The position numbers were made by a program, and so were the translations under genes. 50,817 bases of DNA from Clostridia bacterium. Its GTDB lineage: Bacteria; Bacillota; Clostridia; Oscillospirales; CAG-272. The notes beneath the pieces are model-generated. The model was not told where the DNA came from. It made no database searches and was given only the letters and a program-made list of their open reading frames with translations. The stretch covers positions 1 to 50,817 of the forward strand of contig JAFVZL010000049.1 in NCBI GenBank assembly GCA_017508195.1, in the 5' to 3' direction. The stretch's first letter is position 1. Each line of letters begins with the position of its first letter. Shown here in pieces: positions 17,874-26,745 of the stretch.

Positions 17874-17950
17874 AAGCTGAATATTCAAGCTGTCTTTTTT
17901 TGAATTTTACCGAGTAAATCGGCAAATAGTGCCTACCCGTGTCAGATAAA

Positions 17951-18925
17951 CTAATCGGTAGTTTTCTCCTGACGCCTTGGTCTGCGATTCTTTCTCGGTC
18001 TTGTCTTGCGCCTGATGCTGGCGCGCTCGACACCTCGCTTGAATCCTTCTATATCCTCCGCCGTTGCTTGGGCAACCGTGCGCCTTGCGCGCCAGGTATC
18101 ATTGAAATTGCGGTGAAGCTTCAGTGAAAGAAGCATATCGCCATCGGTGGAGCAATTAAAGTAGAAGGTATATCTTTGTCCCTTTGTATGTAAGCTCTCC
18201 TCCATCTGCTTAAGAGGCTTTTTACAAATGGGACATATCGGATGCTTTACAATACCGTCCTCTAACATCTCGGTAATTGTAACGTATCCATCGTCGCCCG
18301 CATCGGCATCTCCGATGACAGACTCCTCAAGGAACTCCCCGCGCTCCTCGTTGTATTTTCTGACTCCCTCGGGAACGTCGAGCTTCTGTCCCACGAGTGC
18401 CGTAAAGTAAGCATCGTTCAAAGCATCGTGCGCAGGGAGAGTCTGCTCCAGCTCGAAGTAATCCATGGCATATTCAAGCGAGCGCTGTCTTTTCGTATCT
18501 CCGTCGGTCTGCCTGTTGAATATCTGCTGAAGATCGTAGGAGCACTCGAGCCATGAGGCATCGAGCTTATGTGCGTTGAAGTTTTCCTTAAGCATCGGGA
18601 TATCATCAGGACCCCAGGTGAGAAATACGAAATCCGTACCGCACCAATTCCTGAAGCTCTCGGCTGCCTCGGCAAGCGGCATCCCCGCATCCATCTGCTC
18701 CTGAGTGATTCCTGTCAGAGTAGATACGTGTCTATGCAATTTTTTGAAAAATTTCGGTTTTACTATGACCTGGTAAGAGCCGCAAATGCGCATATTCTTG
18801 TCGAGCTTGACCGCGCCGATCTGTATGACCTCGCCGCGAAGCCTGAGAGACAGCTGCCTTTGCACCGCCATAGCCTTTTGGGCATATGCCTGATTCCACT
18901 CCAGGTCGAGTGTTATATAGTACAT
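17951..18925 (-). CDS. DEDDh 3'-5' exonuclease (KapD/ERI-like) with zinc-ribbon-like tail
   Basis: A 324-residue protein. The exonuclease domain (about 1-185) shows D7 and E9 in LDLEWN, DDIPML near 106, and HDALNDA near 163-169, the DEDDh catalytic set. ERI1/KapD-like proteins trim RNA or DNA 3' ends. The C-terminal third has a CPICKKPL pair and a later cysteine, suggesting a small metal-binding ribbon. A very basic end (RRKTRPRKNRRPRR) may bind nucleic acid. GAGGA precedes the ATG, a strong promoter lies 40 bases upstream, and a terminator follows; the gene is a single-gene unit. Confidence 0.8.
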   Translation of the reverse strand: MYYITLDLEWNQAYAQKAMAVQRQLSLRLRGEVIQIGAVKLDKNMRICGSYQVIVKPKFFKKLHRHVSTLTGITQEQMDAGMPLAEAAESFRNWCGTDFVFLTWGPDDIPMLKENFNAHKLDASWLECSYDLQQIFNRQTDGDTKRQRSLEYAMDYFELEQTLPAHDALNDAYFTALVGQKLDVPEGVRKYNEERGEFLEESVIGDADAGDDGYVTITEMLEDGIVKHPICPICKKPLKQMEESLHTKGQRYTFYFNCSTDGDMLLSLKLHRNFNDTWRARRTVAQATAEDIEGFKRGVERASIRRKTRPRKNRRPRRQEKTTD

Positions 18926-18964
18926 TTAAGATCCTCGCATGCTCTGCGTTATTTTCCACATTAA

Positions 18965-18993
18965 AGTATAACACCATAACCCCAAAAAGTCAA
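18965..18993 (-). promoter_or_regulatory. Promoter of the exonuclease gene
   Basis: On the minus strand TTGACT (18988-18993), 17 bases, then TATACT (18965-18970), with TG just upstream of the -10. It is about 40 bases from the ATG and back to back with the glnN promoter. Confidence 0.75.
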
Positions 18994-19038
18994 TAGAGGG
19001 CGGCTAAATGAAGAAAGAAAAAACGCATTTTTTCTGTA

Positions 19039-19067
19039 TTGACAAGGTGCTCCTTATCGTTTATAAT
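19039..19067 (+). promoter_or_regulatory. Consensus sigma-A promoter of glnN
   Basis: A perfect TTGACA (19039-19044), a 17-base spacer and a perfect TATAAT (19062-19067) lie 42 bases before the glnN start. A strong AAGGAGG at 19092-19098 completes the signals. I see no TnrA/GlnR-like palindrome, so high constitutive expression or other control is likely. Confidence 0.88.
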
Positions 19068-19108
19068 ATTTATATTAATTAAGACCGACCTAAGGAGGCC
19101 ACGGCAGT

Positions 19109-21208
19109 ATGGACAAGCATAACAGCATACCGAATATATTCGCATCCGCCGTCTTCAGCGAGGACGTAATGAGGGAGAGACTTCCAAAGGACGTCTATAA
19201 ATCTCTTCTCCACACCATCGCCGAGGGTACAGAAATAGATGCGAGCATTGCCGACGTTGTCGCAGGTGCGATGAAGGACTGGGCTATCGAGCACGGTGCC
19301 ACTCACTTCACCCACTGGTTCCAGCCGCTCTCGGGTGTAACAGCCGAGAAGCACGATGCTTTTCTTACCCCGGTCGGTCACGGAAAGGCGATAATGGAGT
19401 TCTCGGGCAAGGAGCTTATCAAGGGTGAGCCCGATGCATCCTCGTTCCCCTCCGGCGGACTTCGCGCGACCTTCGAGGCGCGCGGCTACACTGCTTGGGA
19501 TCCCGCATCCTACGCCTTTATCAAGGACGGATCACTCTATATTCCCACCGCCTTTTGTTCTTACACGGGTGAGGCTCTCGATACGAAAACTCCCCTTCTA
19601 CGCTCAATGGATGCCATCAACCGAGAGGGGCTTCGTATACTTCGCCTTTTCGGTGACACCACCACAAAGCGCGTTATAACCACGGTAGGTGCCGAGCAGG
19701 AATACTTCCTCATCGATAAGGAGCATTTCAAGGCAAGACGCGACCTCTACTTCTGTGGCAGAACACTCTTCGGTGCGCCCGCAGTAAAGGGTCAGGAGAT
19801 GGAGGACCACTACTTCGGACAGATACCCATGAGAGTAGCTGAATATATGCACGCTCTCGATATAGAGCTATGGCGGCTCGGAATATCCGCAAAGACCAAG
19901 CACAACGAGTCGGCTCCGAGTCAGCACGAGCTTGCTCCCATGTACGGCACCGTGAATATCGGCGTAGATCACAATCAGCTGATCATGGAGTACATGAAGA
20001 AGCTCGCTCCCTCTTTTGGTATGGAATGTCTTCTTGCCGAGAAGCCCTTCGAGGGCATTAACGGCTCGGGTAAGCACAACAACTGGTCTATCGGAACAGA
20101 CACGGGTATCAACCTCCTGAAGCCCGGCAAGACACCCGAGGAGAACAAGCTCTTTCTTCTTACCCTTGCCGCAGTTATAAAGGCTGTCGACGAGTATCAG
20201 GACCTTCTCAGAATTTCATCGGCTACTGCCGGAAATGACTGCCGTCTCGGCGGAAACGAGGCACCGCCCTCTGTTATCTCGATATTCCTCGGTGACGAGC
20301 TTGATAATCTCGTTCACTCCATTATAGACGGCTCCGCATACTCGAAGAAGTCATCAAAATATATGTCCTTCGGTGTTTCGACGGTGCCTTCCATAAGACG
20401 TGACACGACCGACAGGAACAGAACCTCACCGTTCGCTTTTACGGGTAACAAGTTCGAGTTCCGTATGATCGGCTCGGCACAGTCGATAGCTCTTGCAAAC
20501 ATCGTTCTGAATACGGCAGTTGCGGCTTCACTTGCCGAATTTGCCGACAAGCTCGAGAATGCCGACAGCTTTGATTCCGCACTCGAGAAGCTTATACAGT
20601 CAACACTCAAAAAGCATCAGAGAATACTATTCCTCGGCAACTCCTACACAAAGGAGTGGGAAATCGAGGCAAAGGAGAGAGGACTCTCCAACTACAAGAA
20701 TTCTCCCGAGGCTTACGCTCACTTCCTCGACAAGAGAAACATCGAGCTATTCACACGATTCGGTGTTATGAGTGAGACGGAAATGCGTTCGCGCCGCGAG
20801 ATACTTTTCGAGAGCTACAGAAAAACCAAGAATATTGAGGCGCGCACCATGATAGAGATGACCCTGCGTGACTTCATTCCTGCGGTCAGCTCATACGTCG
20901 GTTCTCTCTCGGAGAGCGTTAACAGAAAGCGCCTCGTGAGCTCGAAAATTGACACGGCTGCCGAGTGCGACATCATTGAAAAGCTCTCATCACTTATCGA
21001 TAAGGCTTATACCGCGGCATGTGAGCTCGAACGAGTCGAGGGCATCGCCAACAAGAAGAATGCCGAGGATGCATCCTACTACTACATAAAAACGGTAATT
21101 CCGAGGATGGACGCACTGCGTAAAACCGTCGATGCTATGGAAGCTCTCACCGCAAGAAATTATTGGCCCGTACCCACATACGGAGATATACTTTTCAGCG
21201 TAAAATAA
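19109..21208 (+). CDS. glnN: Type III glutamine synthetase
   Basis: A 699-residue glutamine synthetase of type III, which makes glutamine from glutamate, ammonia and ATP. Length fits the type (about 700, against 440-470 for type I). Recognisable segments are HFTHWFQPL near 71-79, the metal-ligand region [10 protein letters not shown] near 195-204, [10 protein letters not shown] near 315-324 and the NRTSPFAF substrate segment near 435. The long type III C-terminal helical region follows. The start has AAGGAGG and a consensus promoter, and an intrinsic terminator follows the stop. It is a monocistronic unit central to nitrogen assimilation. Confidence 0.95.
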   Translation: MDKHNSIPNIFASAVFSEDVMRERLPKDVYKSLLHTIAEGTEIDASIADVVAGAMKDWAIEHGATHFTHWFQPLSGVTAEKHDAFLTPVGHGKAIMEFSGKELIKGEPDASSFPSGGLRATFEARGYTAWDPASYAFIKDGSLYIPTAFCSYTGEALDTKTPLLRSMDAINREGLRILRLFGDTTTKRVITTVGAEQEYFLIDKEHFKARRDLYFCGRTLFGAPAVKGQEMEDHYFGQIPMRVAEYMHALDIELWRLGISAKTKHNESAPSQHELAPMYGTVNIGVDHNQLIMEYMKKLAPSFGMECLLAEKPFEGINGSGKHNNWSIGTDTGINLLKPGKTPEENKLFLLTLAAVIKAVDEYQDLLRISSATAGNDCRLGGNEAPPSVISIFLGDELDNLVHSIIDGSAYSKKSSKYMSFGVSTVPSIRRDTTDRNRTSPFAFTGNKFEFRMIGSAQSIALANIVLNTAVAASLAEFADKLENADSFDSALEKLIQSTLKKHQRILFLGNSYTKEWEIEAKERGLSNYKNSPEAYAHFLDKRNIELFTRFGVMSETEMRSRREILFESYRKTKNIEARTMIEMTLRDFIPAVSSYVGSLSESVNRKRLVSSKIDTAAECDIIEKLSSLIDKAYTAACELERVEGIANKKNAEDASYYYIKTVIPRMDALRKTVDAMEALTARNYWPVPTYGDILFSVK

Positions 21209-21245
21209 GTATTTGTCGCGCGATTTGCTAATAATTATTTACAAT

Positions 21246-21286
21246 AAAAGCACCTGCAATGCTGTTGCAGGTGCTTTTATTTTTTT
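21246..21286 (+). terminator. Terminator of glnN
   Basis: A 14-bp stem (21246-21259 with 21265-21278) with a 5-base loop is followed by ATTTTTTT. Classic rho-independent terminator about 40 bases after the glnN stop. Confidence 0.92.
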
Positions 21287-21343
21287 GGGTCCGTCATAAT
21301 TGGCATCAAAGCAATAAGCTTTTTGTCAATTATTTTAGCCTTA

Positions 21344-21372
21344 TTGACAAATCAGTAAGAATGTGATAAAAT
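21344..21372 (+). promoter_or_regulatory. Promoter of the structured RNA
   Basis: TTGACA (21344-21349), a 17-base spacer and TAAAAT (21367-21372). The predicted start is at about 21379, which is exactly the first paired base of the 13-bp closing stem of the downstream RNA fold. Confidence 0.75.
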
Positions 21373-21378
21373 AATCTC

Positions 21379-21533
21379 GTCACACGAATTGAATATTTAA
21401 CCCCAAGATGGGAAAATACTTTGGTAAAAAGTGTTTTCTCTCTTTTCTCATTCCGTCATTGGGGAGCAATTCGTGTGACAACAATTGAGGGGGAAGCATT
21501 TTTTCGGTGCGTTCCTTTGGGGCGCACTTTTTA
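21379..21533 (+). ncRNA. Structured RNA, about 155 nt, unknown class
   Basis: The transcript would open with a perfect 13-bp stem (21379-21391 with 21467-21479). An asymmetric internal loop of 9 against 2 bases follows. The inner stem is CCCCAA (21401-21406) with TTGGGG (21459-21464), then GGAA with TTCC, and an apical hairpin (21415-21421 with 21429-21435, one G-U). A single-stranded link with a GAGGGGGAAG stretch (21487-21496) leads to a terminator. This is either a free-standing small RNA or the aptamer-like leader of the small cysteine-rich gene at 21550. The fold has a 6S-like long-rod look but I cannot match it to 6S, SRP, tmRNA or a known riboswitch. Confidence 0.55.
21507..21532 (+). 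terminator. Terminator of the structured RNA
   Basis: GTGCGTTCC (21507-21515), loop TTT, GGGGCGCAC (21519-21527), nine pairs with two G-U, followed by TTTTT. It ends 17 bases before the small ORF, so it can separate the RNA from that gene or act as a regulated terminator in its leader. Confidence 0.7.
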
Positions 21534-21549
21534 TATGCTGATAATATGA

Positions 21550-21714
21550 ATGAATAAAGATCTTCTTAAAATAGCAACTGATGGAACAGGTATAGAACTT
21601 AAGCCCGGAGAGCCTAAAGCTTGCCTTGGTAACGGAGAGCAAGGCTTTGAATGCTGTTGCGACGAGTGCGACTACTATTTACTTTGCTTTCCCGAATACA
21701 ATCCAAAAGGGTAA
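21550..21714 (+). CDS. 54-residue cysteine-rich small protein, unknown
   Basis: The frame from ATG 21550 to TAA 21714 encodes 54 residues with six cysteines (C25, C35, C36, C37, C40, C46), including the dense block ECCCDECDYYLLCFPEY. The preceding in-frame codon is a stop. Codon choice looks coding (varied codons, aspartate and glutamate codons as in neighbours). No Shine-Dalgarno site is seen directly before the ATG. An overlapping short frame (GTG 21507 to TAA 21557) could couple translation, and the strong GAGGGGGAAG lies within the upstream RNA. A metal-binding or redox peptide is plausible; I do not recognise a family. It is not the SCIFF precursor. Confidence 0.55.
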   Translation: MNKDLLKIATDGTGIELKPGEPKACLGNGEQGFECCCDECDYYLLCFPEYNPKG

Positions 21715-21855
21715 AGCTTATTGTAAATCAATTCCTAAGTAGCTTTTACAAATCTAGACTATCATACGATGTTTGCAGTTATTTCAACAACATTCAATTA
21801 ACCGTAAACATGCCCTACTGTCACGTGATAGCCACTCCGTTTCCGTTTTAGAATT

Positions 21856-21899
21856 AAAGGGACCGTCTCAAACTTTGTATTTGAGATAGTCCCTTTTTT
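21856..21899. terminator. Terminator between the small protein and the ABC exporter gene
   Basis: Arms 21856-21872 and 21880-21896 pair over 17 positions with one mismatch and one G-U. TTTTTT ends the right arm on the plus strand, and the A-rich left arm gives a partial U-run on the minus strand. It can serve both convergent units. The bases 21715-21855 before it contain nothing I can identify. Confidence 0.75.
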
Positions 21900-21900
21900 A

Positions 21901-23631
21901 TTAGTCTGTATTCTTAAATTGATAAGAATAGAGCGTTGCATACTCTCCGCCAAGCTCGAGAAGCTCCTCATGGCTTCCCTGCTCTATTATTCCGCCCTCA
22001 CCGACAACAACGATGGTATCGGCACTCTTGACAGTGGAGAGTCTGTGAGCCACTACGATAACAGTTCTTCCGCGCGATAGCTCCTCGAGAGAGGACTGTA
22101 TCTGCATCTCGGTAATATTATCGAGTGCACTCGTTGCCTCGTCGAGAATAAGGAGCTTCGGGTTTTTAAGGAATACTCTCGCGATTGCGATCCTCTGTCT
22201 TTGTCCGCCCGAGAGCTTGACTCCGCGTTCTCCGACCTCGGTATCGTATCCGTGCTCGAGAGTTGTCACGTACTCGTGTATATTTGCGCGCCGTGCCGCG
22301 TCAATTATCTCCTCATCCGTGGCATCGGGTCTCGCGTAAGCTATGTTCTCGCGTATCGTTCCGTCAAAGAGGAATACGCTCTGCGATACTGTTCCGATGC
22401 ATCCTCTCAGCGAGGAGAGTGTGATATCTCTTATATCGGTGCCGTCGAGAGTGATGCTTCCTTCCTTAATATTATAAAATCTCGGTATCAGGTTACAAAG
22501 TGTGCTCTTGCCGCCGCCCGAGGGCCCGACAAGTGCGACCGTCTCACCTGCGTTTATCTTCAGTGTGAAATTCTCTATTACGGGTCTGTGGTCGCTGCCG
22601 TCATCGGCATTATAACCGAAGGTCACGTCATCGAAAACTATATCTCCCCTGACGTCGTCAATAACAACGGTGCCGTTATCCTCCTCGTCGGGAGTATTCA
22701 TTATATCCGTGAAGCGCGAGAAGCCAGCCATACCCTCCTGGAGCTGCTCGAAGAGGGTGACGAATCTCTGTATCGGGTTTAAGAACATACCGATATACAG
22801 TATAAACGCGGCAAACTCTCCCGCATCTATCTCGCCCCACATGAAGAACAATCCGCCAAAGAAAATAACTATAAGGTAAAGAAGGTCCTGCATGAACTCC
22901 ATCACCGCATGGAAGGAGCCGAGCGAGCGCATCGCGTCGCAGCGGTACTTGCGGAATAATCCGTTCACCGCATCAAACTTACATATCTCCCCAGTCTCTC
23001 TGACATACGCCTTTGTCTCTCTGACACCCGTAATGGAATTCTCGAGGGCTATGTTTATCTCTGCCATCTGACGGTGCGAGTTCTTCATCGCCGCAGACAT
23101 CGACTTGCGCGAAAGGATTGCAAAGAGGATCATAAACGGAACCGTCGCGAACATTATGAGCGTCAGTCTGTAATCAATACCGACAAGCATAACAAACGAG
23201 CCTATCAGCATAAGAAGCGCGAGAAAGATATTCTCGGGGCCGTGGTGAGCAAGCTCGGATACGCTGTTGAGGTCGCTCGTCAGTCTGGAGAGAAGATCAC
23301 CCGTCTTATGCTCGTCAAAGTAGGAAAACGGAAGCTTCTCATACTTACAGAACAGGTCGCGGCGCATATCCGCTTGCATTCTTACACCGACAACGTGGCC
23401 GTGATAGCCTACGATATAGTTGCAAACGCACTTTAAGATATATACTCCGAGAAGCACGAGTGAGCCGATTATCAGGGAATCGGCGGTATCACGCAGAGCA
23501 TAGTCGTTAATGATGTTCTTCGCTAAGGTCGGATATACGAGGTTGCAAAGAGATACCAGCAGTGCCGCTATCATATCTATCGTAAACAAAAACAGATGCG
23601 GCTTATAATAGCTTATAAACCTTTTTATCAT
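21901..23631 (-). CDS. ABC exporter, fused permease and ATPase
   Basis: A 576-residue half-transporter of the MsbA/BmrA/multidrug type. Six membrane helices fill about residues 15-300. The ATPase domain has GPSGGGKST (Walker A, about 362-370), the LSGGQRQ signature (about 470), LLILDEATSALD (Walker B, about 490) and the AHRLST H-loop. It would act as a homodimer exporting a lipid or hydrophobic compound, or with an unlinked partner. The ATG overlaps the recX stop by four bases (ATGA) and a GAGGAGG site precedes it, so it is translated from the recA-recX message. Such coupling with recX is unusual and may simply reflect gene packing. Confidence 0.9.
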   Translation of the reverse strand: MIKRFISYYKPHLFLFTIDMIAALLVSLCNLVYPTLAKNIINDYALRDTADSLIIGSLVLLGVYILKCVCNYIVGYHGHVVGVRMQADMRRDLFCKYEKLPFSYFDEHKTGDLLSRLTSDLNSVSELAHHGPENIFLALLMLIGSFVMLVGIDYRLTLIMFATVPFMILFAILSRKSMSAAMKNSHRQMAEINIALENSITGVRETKAYVRETGEICKFDAVNGLFRKYRCDAMRSLGSFHAVMEFMQDLLYLIVIFFGGLFFMWGEIDAGEFAAFILYIGMFLNPIQRFVTLFEQLQEGMAGFSRFTDIMNTPDEEDNGTVVIDDVRGDIVFDDVTFGYNADDGSDHRPVIENFTLKINAGETVALVGPSGGGKSTLCNLIPRFYNIKEGSITLDGTDIRDITLSSLRGCIGTVSQSVFLFDGTIRENIAYARPDATDEEIIDAARRANIHEYVTTLEHGYDTEVGERGVKLSGGQRQRIAIARVFLKNPKLLILDEATSALDNITEMQIQSSLEELSRGRTVIVVAHRLSTVKSADTIVVVGEGGIIEQGSHEELLELGGEYATLYSYQFKNTD

Positions 23632-24224
23632 ATATCCTCCTCATAGTAGTCACCGCTGCGATACCCGTACTTATATAAAAGCGCATAGCGCACGTTAGGG
23701 TCGGTTGCGCCCCGCTTCTCGCATAAGAGCTTAAAATTCTTCGTAAAATCGATCTCTCCGTCTTTGATAAGCTCGTCGGTTATCTCACGGATATCAGCCG
23801 TCTTATATCCCTTGCTGCCAAGCCTGCGCAAAATGTATGCAGGGCCGTATAGCGAACGGTTTGCATCGTTCAGGATAAGCGAACGGAGCTGCCGCCTCTC
23901 ATCGATATAACCGAGCCTTTGACATTCGGCAACCGCCTCCTCGGAGATCTCCCGGGAGAACCCTGCGCGAAGGAGCTTTAAAAACAGCCCGTGCGCGGTG
24001 TTGTCGCCGTATGAAAGGAGCGAGAGAGCCTTCTTTAGCGCTCTGTATGATGCATCTTCTGTTTCAATCTCAGATAGCATCTCTTCGTCTATCTCCATCC
24101 CCCTCACAAGCCCGAGCCTCGAGAGCGTTAGGGCTGAGAGAGTATAACGGCAGACATCATCGCCATCGCCTATACCGATACGTATTCTTTTGTTCTCCAT
24201 CTCGCGTATAAAGAGAACCTTCAC
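23628..24224 (-). CDS. recX: RecX family regulator of RecA
   Basis: A 198-residue RecX protein built from the usual three-helix repeats; AECQRLGYIDERRQLRSLI near 104-122 is the family signature. RecX binds RecA filaments and limits their activity. The start is read as GTG at 24222-24224, eight bases after GAGG; an ATG nine codons later is an alternative. It follows recA by 90 bases across a hairpin terminator that may lower its expression relative to recA, and it overlaps the ABC gene by four bases. Confidence 0.85.
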   Translation of the reverse strand: MKVLFIREMENKRIRIGIGDGDDVCRYTLSALTLSRLGLVRGMEIDEEMLSEIETEDASYRALKKALSLLSYGDNTAHGLFLKLLRAGFSREISEEAVAECQRLGYIDERRQLRSLILNDANRSLYGPAYILRRLGSKGYKTADIREITDELIKDGEIDFTKNFKLLCEKRGATDPNVRYALLYKYGYRSGDYYEEDI

Positions 24225-24255
24225 CTTAAAAACCTCGCAAAAAGTAAATAATTAC

Positions 24256-24287
24256 TTACACCCGAGCATCATTCTGCTCGGGTGTAA
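24256..24287 (-). terminator. Hairpin between recA and recX
   Basis: A 13-bp perfect stem (24256-24268 with 24275-24287) with a 6-base loop. On the minus strand a moderately U-rich stretch with TTTTT follows. It may act as a partial terminator between recA and recX. Confidence 0.65.
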
Positions 24288-24314
24288 CGTCACTTGGGGA
24301 TAATCCGACTCCAA

Positions 24315-25412
24315 TCAGTCGAGATTGTCATCGAAATCCTTTATCTCAAAATCGTCGTCGCTCGCAGGGCTGATCTCTTCGTCAGCACCGAGGTTCATAA
24401 CCTTCTCGCGAACCTGTCCCTCGATCTTATCCATAAGCTCCTTGTCGGTCTCGAGGTACTTTCTTACGTTGTCCTTACCCTGTCCGAGTCTGTCGCCCTC
24501 GTAGTAGAACCAGGCACCGCTCTTTTCAATAATCTCGAGCTGGATAGCCATATCAATGACCTCGCTCGACTTGGAGATACCCGTGCCGTAGAGGATATCG
24601 AATTCCGCTACCTTAAAGGGGGGAGCAACCTTATTCTTTACTACCTTACACTTTGTGTGAGCACCGTAGACCTCTGTACCGCGCTTAAGCACCTCGGTCT
24701 TTCTTACGTCGATACGTACCGATGCGTAGAATTTGAGTGCCTTACCGCCCGTGGTGACCTCGGGGTTACCGTACATAACGCCAACCTTCTCGCGGAGCTG
24801 GTTTGTAAATATAACGATGCAGTTGGACTTTGCAATAGAGCCCGAGAGCTTTCTCATAGCCTGAGACATAAGTCTTGCCTGAACACCTACGTGGCTCTGA
24901 CCCATATCACCCTCTATCTCCTGACGGGGAACGAGTGCCGCAACCGAGTCGATAACGATAATATCGATAGCACCCGAGTTAACGAGTGTTTCAGCGATCT
25001 CGAGAGCCTGCTCACCGCAGTCGGGCTGAGAGACGAGAAGGTTGTTTATATCAACACCTATATGCTTTGCATATACGGGATCGAGTGCGTGCTCAGCATC
25101 GATGAACGCAGCCTCGCCGCCCTGCTTCTGTACCTCAGCTATAACGTGGAGCGCGATGGTAGTCTTACCCGAGGATTCGGGACCGTATATCTCGGTGATT
25201 CTGCCCTTCGGAATACCGCCTACACCGAGAGCAAAGTCGAGCGAGAGCGAGCCCGTAGAGACTGCGCTGACGTTCATTGCCGTGTTCTCACCGAGGCGCA
25301 TAATAGCACCCTTTCCGCATTCTCTTTCTATTCTCGAAATAACAGTTTCAATAGCCGCCTTCTTTTCGGATACAGGATTCTCCTGTATAGCGGCAGTTGC
25401 TTTCTTTGCCAT
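24315..25412 (-). CDS. recA: Recombinase RecA
   Basis: A 365-residue RecA. Walker A GPESSGKT is at 77-84, the [15 protein letters not shown] loop is near 155-170, and [15 protein letters not shown] and [17 protein letters not shown] follow. The C-terminal tail is acidic (ending in repeated Asp and Glu). It drives homologous recombination and LexA autocleavage. AAAGGAG precedes the ATG. It starts only 26 bases after galK and no LexA box is seen there, so it may be driven from a promoter further upstream or inside galK. Confidence 0.97.
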   Translation of the reverse strand: MAKKATAAIQENPVSEKKAAIETVISRIERECGKGAIMRLGENTAMNVSAVSTGSLSLDFALGVGGIPKGRITEIYGPESSGKTTIALHVIAEVQKQGGEAAFIDAEHALDPVYAKHIGVDINNLLVSQPDCGEQALEIAETLVNSGAIDIIVIDSVAALVPRQEIEGDMGQSHVGVQARLMSQAMRKLSGSIAKSNCIVIFTNQLREKVGVMYGNPEVTTGGKALKFYASVRIDVRKTEVLKRGTEVYGAHTKCKVVKNKVAPPFKVAEFDILYGTGISKSSEVIDMAIQLEIIEKSGAWFYYEGDRLGQGKDNVRKYLETDKELMDKIEGQVREKVMNLGADEEISPASDDDFEIKDFDDNLD

Positions 25413-25438
25413 TTTTTATATCTCCTTTAGTTTTATTC

Positions 25439-26698
25439 CTAGATTATTCTTACGGCACCCGCGCCTCTGACCTCGAGCACCATTGTCGCACCCTCACCGA
25501 AAACGCTGTCCATAAAGGCGCGGTAATCCTCGACGTGCTCGGTCGGTACGATAGCCTGTACAGTACCCGCAAAGCCGCCGCCGTGAACTCTGACCGATGC
25601 GCCCTTGCCCTCAAGATATCTCTCGGTAAGAGCTATCGCAAGCGAGAGTCCCTGATCTATATGCTTAGTCGTATATACGTTCTGTAAATACTCGAACGAG
25701 GAATGACCCGATGCCGTATGAAGGCGCAAAACTTTCTCCATGTCGCCATCCATGAGCGCAAGATGCATATCCTCTACTCTCTCACACTCGCTGACAAAGT
25801 GTATTGCCCTGAGGATCTCTCTGTCATCGAGCTTTCTGTAAAGCCTCGGCATAGCCGCCATAAGCTCACAGCGCGTCGTACCCGCGAGCCTTTCCTTGCC
25901 GAGCGCACACGCGACCTCTTTCATTTCTCGGGGTATCGAGGCATAATCCTCGTTAAGATCGGAATGACTGCCCCCCGTGCCGATTATACAGAGTCTGTAT
26001 CCCGCAGCCGAAAGAGAAAAATCTATCGGCTCTACTACGGCTTCCCTGCCGCCAAAATCAAGATAGACGAAGCCGCCCACGGCTGCCGCCATCTGATCGA
26101 GAAGTCCCGAGGGCTTGCCAAAATACTCATTCTCGGCAAACTGCGCTATCTTCGCGATCTCGGTGCTCGGTATCTTACCCTCGTTATAAAGATGGTTGAG
26201 TATATTTCCTATCATAACCTCGAACGCAGCCGATGAAGAAAGACCGCTGCCCGAGAGCACCTCTGTCATAGTGTAGGCATCAAAGCCGCCCACCCTGTAT
26301 CCTCGGTCCATAAATCCGCGGACAACTCCTGCGATAAGTCCTATCGACTTGTAGCGCGGAAAATTTGCAGGGCTCGAAGCTGAGTCTACACTGAAGCTGT
26401 CCTCGCGCCTGCCCTCTGACTGAACGTTCACCATACCGTCCGTACGCCTTGCTGCAACCGCGACGATATCTTTGTTTATTGCCGCGGCTATCGCGACACC
26501 GCCATTATGGTCGGTGTGATTGCCGCATATCTCGCTTCTGCCCGGTACGGACAGGAGCATTACACCGTCTCTGTCACCGAACTTCTTGCCGAAGCCGTCA
26601 ATAAGAGCGGTCAATCGCTCGAGAGCGCGCTCCCTGTCGGGATACAGCTCCGAGAGATCTGTTTCGTATAGCTTTCTCTTAAGCTCCTCTAAAATCAT
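25439..26698 (-). CDS. galK: Galactokinase (GHMP family)
   Basis: A 419-residue GHMP sugar kinase. The galactokinase signature is PGRSEICGNHTDHNGG (52-67), the ATP loop is LSGSGLSSSAAFE near 153-165, and the third motif is VHGGGFAGTVQAI near 378-390. It phosphorylates galactose at C1 in the Leloir pathway. No galT or galE is adjacent, and the variant first motif (EICGNHTDH rather than NLIGEHTDY) marks a divergent Firmicutes clade, so another sugar is possible. GGAGAAAAAGGA lies before the ATG. The next gene upstream, miaA, ends 47 bases away. Confidence 0.85.
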   Translation of the reverse strand: MILEELKRKLYETDLSELYPDRERALERLTALIDGFGKKFGDRDGVMLLSVPGRSEICGNHTDHNGGVAIAAAINKDIVAVAARRTDGMVNVQSEGRREDSFSVDSASSPANFPRYKSIGLIAGVVRGFMDRGYRVGGFDAYTMTEVLSGSGLSSSAAFEVMIGNILNHLYNEGKIPSTEIAKIAQFAENEYFGKPSGLLDQMAAAVGGFVYLDFGGREAVVEPIDFSLSAAGYRLCIIGTGGSHSDLNEDYASIPREMKEVACALGKERLAGTTRCELMAAMPRLYRKLDDREILRAIHFVSECERVEDMHLALMDGDMEKVLRLHTASGHSSFEYLQNVYTTKHIDQGLSLAIALTERYLEGKGASVRVHGGGFAGTVQAIVPTEHVEDYRAFMDSVFGEGATMVLEVRGAGAVRII

Positions 26699-26745
26699 TT
26701 CCTTTTTCTCCGACGGAAGCCACCGTCATTATTTCCATCCGAGCA

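Noticed and set aside
17800..19040. Riboswitch or T-box upstream of glnN or the exonuclease gene
   Set aside because: Leaders are about 40 bases long between promoter and start; there is no room for an aptamer.
21379..21533. Naming the structured RNA as 6S RNA or SRP RNA
   Set aside because: A rod-like fold with an internal loop is suggestive of 6S, but I see neither its characteristic central bubble sequence nor the SRP apical motif. Left as unknown class.
24294..25430. 378-codon open frame on the plus strand over recA
   Set aside because: Antisense of recA; the minus strand clearly encodes a complete RecA.
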